Assembly: GCA_016722565.1 (NCBI GenBank)
Contig: JADKIU010000002.1
Coordinates: 620,001 to 684,000 of the forward strand
Direction of reading: 5' to 3'
From: Bacteroidota bacterium
GTDB lineage: Bacteria; Bacteroidota; Bacteroidia; 2-12-FULL-35-15
Length of the DNA stretch: 64,000 bases
Positions 28,047-36,960 of the stretch are shown here, piece after piece (positions within the stretch are counted from its first letter, which is position 1; each line of letters begins with the position of its first letter). The notes under the pieces are model-generated. The model was not told the DNA's origin. It worked only from the letters and a program-made list of their open reading frames with translations, and searched no databases. A program made the translations under genes and the position numbers.

Positions 28047-28841
28047 TTGAATGAAACACAAAAGTTCAATTTGAATGAAAACATCCCTACTCTCTTTCAT
28101 ACAATCCTTGCGCTTACCTGGCTTTTAGCAGCATGTACTTCCACACCAAAAATTCAAAAGGTGGAAACGTCTATGCTCGAATTGAATGCAAAAACAACAG
28201 AGCCCACCGATTCAAGTTTTATAAAAACGGTTCTTCCATACAAAACAAAAATGGATTCAATTATGAATGCCGTTTTGGGAACTTCCGAACAAGCATTATT
28301 AAAAGGATTACCGGAAGGAACATTAGGAGATTTTGTGGCAGATGCTGTGCTCAAAAAAACAAATGATGCTTATCATCCTGCAGACAAATTGCCAGCCGAC
28401 ATTTGTTTGCTAAATAATGGCGGATTAAGAAGTCAGCTTCCAAAAGGAAAAATTACCCTCGGCAATGTGTTTGAATTAATGCCATTTGAAAACGAAATTG
28501 TAATACTAACCTTAAGCGGAGAAAAAACAAAACAACTCTTCGAATCATTAATAGAAAATAATGGCGCACCTTTTTCCGGAGCAACCGTAAAAGGAAAAGG
28601 AAAAAAAATGACTGAATTAAAAATTGGCGGAAAAGATTTCGACATCACCAAAAACTACAAAGTAGTTACCTCCGATTATTTAGCTGGTGGCGGTGATAAA
28701 TATTCTTTTTTTTCTGCTCCGATAAAAGTGGATACATTAAGTTATAAATTACGTGATGCCATTGTTGATTATATTAAAGATGAAACAAAAAAAGGCAACA
28801 CCATAAAAGTAGCAATAGATGGAAGAATCAAGTATGAATAG
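28047..28841 (+). CDS. 5'-nucleotidase C-terminal-domain lipoprotein
   Basis: About 264 residues. A lipobox (ALTWLLAACTST) is followed by the 5_nucleotid_C fold: TLGDFVADAVLKKT, ADICLLNNGGLRSQLPKGKI, VFELMPFENEIVILTLSG and VTSDYLAGGGDKYSFF. This domain normally forms the substrate-binding half of UshA-type enzymes. The only in-frame start is a TTG at 28047. A better start is the ATG at 28075 (MKTSLLSFIQ), which would join the main frame if one base were restored before about 28110, so a small deletion is likely. The gene overlaps the next one, which encodes the catalytic half. Confidence 0.82.
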   Translation: MNETQKFNLNENIPTLFHTILALTWLLAACTSTPKIQKVETSMLELNAKTTEPTDSSFIKTVLPYKTKMDSIMNAVLGTSEQALLKGLPEGTLGDFVADAVLKKTNDAYHPADKLPADICLLNNGGLRSQLPKGKITLGNVFELMPFENEIVILTLSGEKTKQLFESLIENNGAPFSGATVKGKGKKMTELKIGGKDFDITKNYKVVTSDYLAGGGDKYSFFSAPIKVDTLSYKLRDAIVDYIKDETKKGNTIKVAIDGRIKYE

Positions 28842-29772
28842 CAGAAGAGAATTTCTCAAAAAAACGGCATTGGCCGGAGCCGGACTCGTTGCATTCAATT
28901 CAATTCCGAACACTGTTCTTGCAAAATCCGAAATGGTAAAAATCACCATTTTGCATACCAATGATGTACACAGTCATGTCGATCCGTTTCCTGATAATGA
29001 CCCAAAATATGCAGGATTAGGAGGCGCTGTAAGAAGAGCCGCATTGATTAAAAAAATTCGTAGCGAAGAAAAAAATGTTTTGTTGTTTGATGTCGGAGAT
29101 ATTTTTCAGGGAACTCCTTACTTTAATATGTATGGCGGAGAATTGGAATTTAAATTAATGAGCATGATGCAATACGATGCATCTACAATCGGGAATCATG
29201 ATTTTGACAATGGCTTGGATGGTTTGGTAAAACAACTTCCACATGCCAACTTTCCGTTCATCACTTGCAACTATGATTTCTCGGATACGCCTATGGCCGG
29301 CAAAACCATTCCACATAAAATCTACGAAAAAGATGGAATTAAAATTGGGGTATTCGGTCTAGGTATCGAATTGGCGGGCTTAGTCGACAAACGCATGTCG
29401 GGAAATACAAAATATTTAGATCCTTTGGTAAAAGCTGCCGAGGCAACACATTACTTAAAAAACGATCAAAAATGCGATTTGGTAATTTGTCTTTCTCACC
29501 TTGGCTATAAGTATGAAAATAAAAAAGTTAGCGATGTAGAACTCGCGAAACAATCAAAAAATATTGATATCATTTTAGGAGCCCATACCCATACATTCCT
29601 TGATACGCCTGTATCTTACAAGAACAGTGATGGCAAAGAAGTATTGGTAGCGCAAGTAGGTTGGGCCGGAATTCGTCTCGGAAGAGTGGACTATATTTTC
29701 GAAAGAAAAAGCAAAAAAAAGGCTGTAGAAGGGTACTCTATAAAAATTTCGAATAAGTCAATAGCTATCTGA
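28834..29772 (+). CDS. Metallophosphoesterase, 5'-nucleotidase catalytic half
   Basis: The protein has about 312 residues from the ATG at 28834 (MNSRREFLKKTALAGAGL), a Tat-type signal peptide. The ATG at 28819 adds five residues and is less likely. Metal-binding motifs of the calcineurin-like UshA domain are present: LHTNDVHSHVDP, DVGDIFQGTPY, GNHDFDNGLDG, CLSHLG and GAHTHTF. It should hydrolyse nucleotides or related phosphoesters in the periplasm. Together with the gene before it, which it overlaps by eight bases, it would make a complete two-domain 5'-nucleotidase split over two proteins. Confidence 0.88.
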   Translation: MNSRREFLKKTALAGAGLVAFNSIPNTVLAKSEMVKITILHTNDVHSHVDPFPDNDPKYAGLGGAVRRAALIKKIRSEEKNVLLFDVGDIFQGTPYFNMYGGELEFKLMSMMQYDASTIGNHDFDNGLDGLVKQLPHANFPFITCNYDFSDTPMAGKTIPHKIYEKDGIKIGVFGLGIELAGLVDKRMSGNTKYLDPLVKAAEATHYLKNDQKCDLVICLSHLGYKYENKKVSDVELAKQSKNIDIILGAHTHTFLDTPVSYKNSDGKEVLVAQVGWAGIRLGRVDYIFERKSKKKAVEGYSIKISNKSIAI

Positions 29773-29911
29773 AAATATTTTTAACTTTTTTTTCAAAATA
29801 AATGAGGTAACTTAGGTAAAGTTATTTATATTTACATCGCAATACCTGAAAACAGGGGTTTTAAAGGATAACACAAAGAAGTTCAACATATATATAATTA
29901 GGGATTTAAGA

Positions 29912-31345
29912 ATGGAGAAAGCATTTACAAAAGTATGGGAGAGTTGTCTGGGGATAATCAAGGACAATGTAAGTTCACAAAGTTTTAAAACATGGTTCGA
30001 GCCGATTAAACCAATTAAATTAAGTTCTAATGTATTAACGATACAAGTACCTAGTCAGTTTTTTTACGAATGGTTAGAAGAACATTATATTACCTTATTA
30101 AAGAAAACAATCAAAAAAGAATTAGGAGCTGAGGGGCGTTTAGAGTACAGCATTATTATGGAGAACAACTATAATAATAGCTCAAAACCGTATACCGTAA
30201 AAATACCAACCAACAATAAAAAGGAATTAAAAAACCCTTCTGTTTCAATGCCGATTGATTTAAATCAAAATAGCATTCGTAACCCATTCATTATCCCGGG
30301 ATTAAAAAAGGTAAATGTTGAATCACAATTAAATTCAAACTACTCTTTCGAAAATTTAGTGGAAGGTGACTGTAACCGTTTGGCGCGCTCAGCAGGTTTT
30401 GCTGTTGCAAACAAACCAGGTGGAACAGCATTCAACCCATTGTTGATTTATGGTGGTGTTGGTTTAGGAAAAACACATTTAGCACATGCAATTGGAATTC
30501 AAATTAAAAATGAATTCCCGAACAAAACAGTTCTTTATGTTTCATCTGAGAAATTCACACAACAATATATTGACTCTGTAAGAAACAATAATCAAAACGA
30601 TTTCGTTCATTTTTACCAAATGATTGATGTCTTGATTATTGATGATGTTCAGTATTTTGCGGGGAAAGAAAAAACACAAGATGTATTCTTCCACATTTTC
30701 AATCACTTACACCAAACAGGTAAACAATTGGTTTTAACAGCTGATAAAGCACCTGTTGAATTACAAGGATTTGAACAACGCTTATTGTCTCGTTTCAAAT
30801 GGGGATTAGCTGCAGATTTGCAAACTCCAGGTTTAGAAACTCGTATTGCAATCCTTGAGAAAAAAGTATACGCTGACGGATTAGACCTTCCAAAAGAAGT
30901 AATCGAGTATTTAGCATATAGCATTACAACCAATGTTCGTGAATTAGAAGGTGCACTTATTTCATTGTTGGCACAATCTTCCATGAATAAAAAGGCAATT
31001 ACCTTGGAACTTGCGAAACAAATGATCGATAAGTTCGTAAAAAATACTGCACGCGAAGTTTCTATTGATTATATCCAAAAAGTAGTTTGCGATTATTTTG
31101 ATTTACCTATTGAATTGTTAAAATCAAAAACTCGTAAACGTGAAGTGGTTCAAGCTCGTCAAATTGCAATGTATTTTGCTAAGAGTATGACTAAATCCTC
31201 TTTGGCAACCATCGGATTGCATTGCGGTGGAAAAGATCACGCTACCGTTTTACATGCTTGTCGCACTGTAAACAACTTAATGGATACGGATAAACGCTTT
31301 AAAAACTACATTGAAGAACTAAACAAAAAGATTAGTATTCAATAA
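29912..31345 (+). CDS. dnaA: Chromosomal replication initiator protein DnaA
   Basis: The 477-residue protein has domain I (about 1-80, WFEPIKPIKLSSNVLTIQVP), a linker and an AAA+ domain. The AAA+ domain has Walker A GGVGLGKTH near residue 181, Walker B VLIIDDVQYFAGKEKTQ and the sensor region FEQRLLSRFKWGL. The DNA-binding domain IV carries the signature GGKDHATVLHACRTV near residue 438. It binds DnaA boxes and opens oriC. No cluster of DnaA boxes is evident in the 140 bases upstream, and dnaN is not next to it, so oriC is probably not right here. Confidence 0.96.
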   Translation: MEKAFTKVWESCLGIIKDNVSSQSFKTWFEPIKPIKLSSNVLTIQVPSQFFYEWLEEHYITLLKKTIKKELGAEGRLEYSIIMENNYNNSSKPYTVKIPTNNKKELKNPSVSMPIDLNQNSIRNPFIIPGLKKVNVESQLNSNYSFENLVEGDCNRLARSAGFAVANKPGGTAFNPLLIYGGVGLGKTHLAHAIGIQIKNEFPNKTVLYVSSEKFTQQYIDSVRNNNQNDFVHFYQMIDVLIIDDVQYFAGKEKTQDVFFHIFNHLHQTGKQLVLTADKAPVELQGFEQRLLSRFKWGLAADLQTPGLETRIAILEKKVYADGLDLPKEVIEYLAYSITTNVRELEGALISLLAQSSMNKKAITLELAKQMIDKFVKNTAREVSIDYIQKVVCDYFDLPIELLKSKTRKREVVQARQIAMYFAKSMTKSSLATIGLHCGGKDHATVLHACRTVNNLMDTDKRFKNYIEELNKKISIQ

Positions 31346-31370
31346 AAAACATAAAAATCTCTCTAAACAA

Positions 31371-31409
31371 AAAAATAGGAATCAGTAAAATTATCTGATT
31401 CCTATTTTT
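31371..31409 (+). terminator. Rho-independent terminator after dnaA
   Basis: The perfect stem AAAAATAGGAATCAG/CTGATTCCTATTTTT with a nine-base loop lies about 25 bases after the dnaA stop. Confidence 0.85.
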
Positions 31410-31427
31410 GTTTAAACCCGATTTACT

Positions 31428-34400
31428 ATGAAAATAAAACTACTACTACTAAAGCAGCTATCCTATAGTTTGCTTTTCTGTCTACTCCTACTCTCTGCAC
31501 TACCTGCTAAATCACAATTATTCAACTTTAGAAATTATTCCCTCGAAGATGGCTTGTCTCAATCGGAAATCAACTGCATCTACGAAGATACAAGAGGCTA
31601 CTTGTGGATTGGAACAGCCGGTGGCGGATTGTGCCGCTTTGATGGAAAAGAATTTAAAACCTACGAAGAAAAAGATGGGTTATGTGGACAAATCATCACT
31701 GCCATATCCGAAGACGCTTCTCATAGTATCATTATTGGAAATCAAAATAGCGACCTCTGCAAATACGATGGTCAATCTTTTTCTCCTATTGTTGTCAAAA
31801 AAGAAAAAAGCTTTACCGGTGGTACCATCAAATTTATCATCACTGATGATAACAACAATACGATTATCTGTAGCGACAACCAAATTGTCAAATACAATGG
31901 AAAACAATTTATTGAATTACCGATAAAAAGTGATACACTTAAATCATTTGTTGTAAACTGCTATAAAAAAGACAGTCGGAATATTCTATGGATTGGAACA
32001 AACAAAGGATTATTGGTGTTGAAAAATGAAACCTTATTACGGGTTTTCGATATGAATACATTAGTAATGCAAACATCACCTCCTTTCTGAAGATGTAAAC
32101 GGTAATATTTAAGTATCACCGATCGTTATAATTTTTATAAAATAAAAATTGTGGGTCCATCCCACTATCAAGTAAAATCAAGCAAATTCGATTCCATTCC
32201 ACTTCCTGGTGATACAAAAATCAATGCGATTCATTTCGACTTAAAAAACCAATTGTGGATTGCTACACAAAACAAAGGTGTTTATAAATTTCACAACCTT
32301 CAACTCACCAATTTTAATCAAACCAATGGTATGTCAGTTGACAATGCAAGTACCATTTTTGAAGACAAATCAGAAAATCTTTGGTTTGGCACCAGTGGCG
32401 GTGGATTGGTGAAGTTTACCAACCAAGCGTTTACCTATTTCGAAAATCTGGAAGGACTAAAAGAGAAAGATATTTTTGCAATTTGTGCGGATAAAAAAGG
32501 GAATATCTGGGTAGGAACCAGCTTACATGGCATTTTTAAATACGATGGAAAGTCCGTTGAAAACATTTCTAAAACCAGCAACATTACAGAATTAGAAGCC
32601 CGTTTTATTTATTCTGATTCCAAAGGAAATGTATGGATTGGAACAACGAAGGGTTTAATAAAATACAATGGAAGCAACTTCCAACAAATGAATGTTCCTA
32701 ACTGCGAAAATATTCGTGCCATCTTCGAAGATAAAAATGGAAATATCTGGATTGGCACAAGAGGACATTTTGCATTTGTATACGATGGAAAAACATTCAA
32801 ACCCTTTGGATCTGCTGAGGGTTTAGGAAATGAAAATGTATACTCTTTTGTGCAAGATAAAAATGATGCAATTTGGATTGGAACTGGTGCAGGAGTTTTT
32901 GTTGCAAACAAAGGAAAAGTAACAAAAAGGTATGGAATCCAAGATGGACTTTGTAACTCCTACGCAGGAAGTATGGTCATTGATAAATTCGGAACCATTT
33001 GGGTGGGAACAGATAATTGTGTCGCTCGATTTGATGGCAACAAATTTATTAGCATCACCACCAAAGAAGGACTCGCCTCCGGAACGGTATATTTATTAAA
33101 TACCGATCGTTTGGGAAATATCTGGGTGGGTACCAATAAAGGATTGGATAAAATCATTTTGAATGAAAAAGGCGAAATTGATTTCATTCGTAATTACGGA
33201 AAAGAAGAAGGCTTTAAAGGCATTGAATGTAATTCAAGGGCAACCTGCATCGATTGGAATGGCGCCCTTTGGTTCGGAACCATTAAAGGTGCGATTAAGT
33301 TTGATCCTCAAGAAGAGCTTATCCGAAAACCGGAAATACCAACCTTAAACATTACTAAAATAAAATTATTTTATGATGAAGTAGATTGGAAAAACTATTC
33401 CGATACTTTATCCGAATGGTTTCAACTTCCAATCAATCTGGTGCTTGCTCACAATGAGAACCACGTCACATTCGACTTTGCCGCATTGAGCAAAACATCT
33501 CCTGAAAATATACGCTACAGTTTTAAGCTGGAAGGCTTTGATAAAGAATGGAGCCCGTTAAATAAATTAAGCTCTACCACCTACTCCAACTTGCCTCCGG
33601 GCAAATATAAATTCATGGTAACCGCTGAAACCAAAGCGGGTATAAAAACAGAAAAAGCTCAAGAATTTACATTTGAGATCAAAGCTCCCTTCTGGACCAC
33701 TTGGTGGTTCATCGTTTTTTGCGTCCTCGGTTTAGCAGGTGCAATCTACCTATACAACGAATACAGAAAGCACAAACACGAATTGTATTTGGAACGATTA
33801 GAAAAAATTATTGCTCAACGAACTGCAGAAATTATTAAGCAACGGGATGAAAATGAAATTCTTTTAAAAGAAGTACACCACCGTGTAAAAAATAATTTAC
33901 AAATCATCAATAGCTTAATTAATATTCAGTCGGATTATGTGAATGATCCGAAATCAGCGGAGCTCTTCCGTGAAATCAGAAACCGAATCAGAACCATTTC
34001 CTTGGTGCACGAAAAGCTATACAAATCAACCGACTACGGCAATATCAACGTAAAGAATACTTGAACATGCTGGTTGAAAATTTAATTGATACCTACAGCA
34101 TCGACAAAGAAATTAAACTTAAACTGGATTTAGAGGTTCAACATTTTAATCTCAATACGATTATCCCACTAGGATTATTATTAAATGAAATTATTTCCAA
34201 TTCATTTAAATACGCGTTTAAAGATGTTGAAAACGGACAAATTGAAATCATTCTTCACAAATCTCCTAAAACAGAAGAATACTCCATTACCATTGGTGAT
34301 AATGGTAAAGGATATGATTTAAGTTTATTAGAATCCAGCAATTCAACACTCGGATTAGAATTGATTAAAATTTTAGCGAACCAGCTAAATGGTACCATCG

Positions 34401-34459
34401 AACGTATTGATCAACCCGGAACCTATTATCTCTTAAAATTCACACCTTTAAAAGACTAA
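31428..34459 (+). CDS. Two-component propeller sensor histidine kinase (frameshifted)
   Basis: The reconstructed protein has about 1010 residues. After a signal peptide come many Reg_prop propeller repeats (ISFEDxxGNLWxGT type: YEDTRGYLWIGTAGGGL, FEDKSENLWFGTSGGGL). Then a Y_Y_Y domain (IRYSFKLEGFDKEWSPL), one membrane helix (WWFIVFCVLGLAGAIYLY), a HisKA_2 domain with the phosphoacceptor in VHHRVKNNLQ near residue 817, and an HATPase (LNEIISNSFKYAF, IGDNGKGYD). The frame is broken by three one-base deletions at about 32058-32111 (returning to the original frame) and by one missing A near 34050 (AAA for AAAA gives VKEYLNML). It senses an external signal, possibly a polymer, and signals to an unlinked regulator. 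Confidence 0.85.
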
Positions 34460-34465
34460 TTGTTT

Positions 34466-34930
34466 ATGCAAAAAATTTTAATGGTATGCCTTGGAAACAT
34501 TTGCAGATCTCCTCTTGCAGAAGGCATACTTCGAGAAAAAACAAATCAACTTGGCATTTCTGTTTTTATTGATTCTGCGGGGACTTCAAATTATCATATT
34601 GGTGAGCACCCCGACAAACGAACTGTTGCCAACGCCTTCAAACATGGTGTCGACATTTCTAAATTAAAAGGCCGGCAATTCACCCAAGAAGATTTTGATC
34701 AATTTGATACCATTTTTGTAATGGATAGCTCCAACTATACAAACGTAATTGCATTGGCTAGAGATGAAAAGGATATTAAAAAAGTAGAACTCATCTTAAA
34801 TCGATTGTATCCAAACGAAAACAGGGCTGTTCCCGATCCTTATTTTGGAGGCGAACAAGGCTTTGAAGATGTTTTTGTACTTTTAGACCGTGTATGCACA
34901 CAAATTGCATCCACTTTAATTAAATCATAA
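34466..34930 (+). CDS. Low-molecular-weight protein tyrosine phosphatase
   Basis: The protein has 154 residues from the ATG at 34466; a TTG two codons earlier is a worse start. It has the active loop VCLGNICRSPLAEGIL (CX5R) at the N-terminus, DSAGTSNYHIGEHPDKRT, and the catalytic acid loop VPDPYFGGEQGF near the C-terminus. It removes phosphate from tyrosine. In envelope clusters such enzymes often regulate capsule tyrosine kinases, but no kinase is adjacent; the polysaccharide operon ends 0.7 kb away on the opposite strand. It is followed after one base by the methyltransferase gene. Confidence 0.93.
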   Translation: MQKILMVCLGNICRSPLAEGILREKTNQLGISVFIDSAGTSNYHIGEHPDKRTVANAFKHGVDISKLKGRQFTQEDFDQFDTIFVMDSSNYTNVIALARDEKDIKKVELILNRLYPNENRAVPDPYFGGEQGFEDVFVLLDRVCTQIASTLIKS

Positions 34931-34931
34931 A

Positions 34932-35645
34932 ATGATTTCAAAAGGTATCCTTTATCTTATCCCAACAACGCTGGGCGAAAATGCTGAAACGGCAGAGGTT
35001 ATTCCGACCAAAATCTACGAACTCATCAACACCATTGATGAATACATCGTTGAAAATGAAAAAACAGCCCGACATTATCTCAAACGTTTAGGAATAAAAA
35101 AGCCTTTGCAAGAAATTGTTTTACATACCCTCAATCAACATACTCAGCCTGTTGAAATATCCGCCTATTTAAATTCCATTCAAGAAGGCAAAAACATTGG
35201 TGTAATTTCCGAAGCTGGTTGTCCAGGTGTTGCCGACCCAGGTTCTGAAGTGGTTCGTCTCGCGCATTTAAATAATATCAAAGTGGTTCCCCTCGTTGGC
35301 CCCTCTTCCATCCTACTTGCATTAATGGCTTCAGGATTTAACGGACAAAGCTTTGCATTCAATGGATACTTACCCAAAGAAAGAGGTGAACGAATCAAGA
35401 AGATAAAAGAATTAGAAAAATTGGTTTACAATAAAAGTCAAACACAATTATTTATCGAAACGCCTTATCGCAACATGCATATTCTTGAAGATGTTCTTGC
35501 CTCATGCGAACCGAAAACACGATTGTGCATTGCCTGCGATATAACACTTCCAACGGAATTTATCAAAACAAAAAGTATTGGGGAATGGAAAAAACAAATT
35601 CCGGAAATCGCTAAACGACCTACACTCTTCTTAATATATAAGTAA
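34932..35645 (+). CDS. RsmI-like SAM-dependent methyltransferase (tetrapyrrole methylase fold)
   Basis: The 237-residue protein has GILYLIPTTLGENA at the N-terminus, NEKTARHYLKRLGIKKP, the SAM-binding ISEAGCPGVADPGSEVVRLA, the PLVGPSSILLALMASGFNG segment, FNGYLPKERGER and FIETPYRN. These are the landmarks of the RsmI/YraL family, which 2'-O-methylates 16S rRNA C1402. Bacteroidota often have a shorter paralogue like this. It may therefore be RsmI itself or a relative. It ends two bases from the stop of the convergent glycosyltransferase gene. Confidence 0.85.
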   Translation: MISKGILYLIPTTLGENAETAEVIPTKIYELINTIDEYIVENEKTARHYLKRLGIKKPLQEIVLHTLNQHTQPVEISAYLNSIQEGKNIGVISEAGCPGVADPGSEVVRLAHLNNIKVVPLVGPSSILLALMASGFNGQSFAFNGYLPKERGERIKKIKELEKLVYNKSQTQLFIETPYRNMHILEDVLASCEPKTRLCIACDITLPTEFIKTKSIGEWKKQIPEIAKRPTLFLIYK

Positions 35646-35646
35646 G

Positions 35647-36960
35647 TTAAAGCTTTAATGCTTTTGCATGTGCTGACGACTTCGCAGGATTCCAATTATC
35701 CTTATACGATGCTTTGAAGAATAACTCCTGTACATAGGCGGTGGTTCTAACAATACGCAAGAAATAACCAAAATAGAATACCATCAACGGAAGGTAAATC
35801 ATAAAATAAGAAACCGTTTCGTTCTTACGATCACGGAATGGAGAAAACACCAAAAATTTAATGATGTTGTTGACCGTATATAACAAGATGTTCATCGGAA
35901 GAATAAAAAACAATTGAGATCCGAAATTAATAATCATATCGAAAATATAAAAATACCATTTTACATTCAGGATTAAATTATAAGTAATGTTTTCTACGAA
36001 GGATATAAAGTTGGACCAACGGAAGGAATCGTTCGGATAAAACACATCGCGGTGTTTACGCAAACGAAAACGAATCAGTGATTTATCCCAACGCAAACGC
36101 TGTTTGATCAGTTTCTTAAACGTATCCGGAACGCTTGTTTGACAAACAGCTGAAGGTTCAAAATGGATTTTATAACCCAGCTTTCTGATTTTTACGGTGA
36201 TGTCGCCATCTAAACCCGGACCAATGTCCCAACCACCCAAACGGTCAAGTGCCTCTTTTTTAAATGCTCCGAATGCACCGGAAATAACACGGTAAATTCC
36301 TAATTCGCTGGAGGCAATCCTACCCACCGAAATGGTATCCATGTACTCGATGGCTTGCAACGTAGCACATAAACTATCTTTATAATTTCGCACTTGCACA
36401 TTTCCACCAATCGCGCCAATGTTCAAATCGTAATAAAAAGGAACCAAAATATTCTCAATGGCATCACGATCATACGAACAATCGGCATCCAGATGGATGA
36501 TGTATTGACCACGTGAATAGCGCAAGCCCAGATTGGCTGCAGAGGCCTTCCCTCCTCTTACATCATTCCTTAAATAGGTATCGATATACCCCGATTTTTT
36601 TAAACTTCTGCAAATTTCTGGAGTCGCATCATCTGAACCATCATCAATGACAATCAATTCGAAATTCTGATAGGTTTGCTCTTTTAAGGAGTTCGCTAGT
36701 TTATAAATATGTTTCCCTTCATTTTTTCCGGGAACAATGATTGACACAAACGGATTTTTTTCGAGAAGTGTTAATCGTGCATCGGCAATTCGCGTCTTGC
36801 GAAAGAAACTGGTGAACTTCCAAAGTACAAGGGTAGTGATTTCAATAAGGAAGAATCGGAAAAATTCAAAGACAAAGAAGAACCAGAACATCCGGAACAG
36901 CTTGGCGCCATCGACCGAAGTTGCATAGTTGTAAAACTCATCTATGAAACGCATTAACAT
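35647..36960 (-). CDS. Processive family 2 glycosyltransferase (exopolysaccharide synthase)
   Basis: The 437-residue inner-membrane protein has N-terminal hydrophobic helices (about 20-50), a cytoplasmic GT-A domain and two to four C-terminal helices. Synthase motifs in order: IVPGKNEGKHI, VIDDGSDDATP (first Asp), HLDADCSYD near 157 (DxD), GLDGDITVKI near 250 and the processivity motif KQRLRWDKS near 290. This set is typical of PgaC, hyaluronan and cellulose-type synthases that polymerise and extrude a glycan. The sugar is unknown. Its start overlaps the stop of the regulator gene, and HlyD- and TolC-like genes precede it, so the polymer is probably exported through them. Confidence 0.88.
   Translation of the reverse strand: MLMRFIDEFYNYATSVDGAKLFRMFWFFFVFEFFRFFLIEITTLVLWKFTSFFRKTRIADARLTLLEKNPFVSIIVPGKNEGKHIYKLANSLKEQTYQNFELIVIDDGSDDATPEICRSLKKSGYIDTYLRNDVRGGKASAANLGLRYSRGQYIIHLDADCSYDRDAIENILVPFYYDLNIGAIGGNVQVRNYKDSLCATLQAIEYMDTISVGRIASSELGIYRVISGAFGAFKKEALDRLGGWDIGPGLDGDITVKIRKLGYKIHFEPSAVCQTSVPDTFKKLIKQRLRWDKSLIRFRLRKHRDVFYPNDSFRWSNFISFVENITYNLILNVKWYFYIFDMIINFGSQLFFILPMNILLYTVNNIIKFLVFSPFRDRKNETVSYFMIYLPLMVFYFGYFLRIVRTTAYVQELFFKASYKDNWNPAKSSAHAKALKL

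Noticed and set aside
29773..29911. oriC next to dnaA
   Set aside because: No cluster of DnaA boxes or clear unwinding element is visible in this short spacer, and dnaN is not adjacent.
31549..31926. Alternative-frame plus-strand open frame in the propeller kinase
   Set aside because: It overlaps clear Reg_prop repeats in the other frame and its own translation has no motif.
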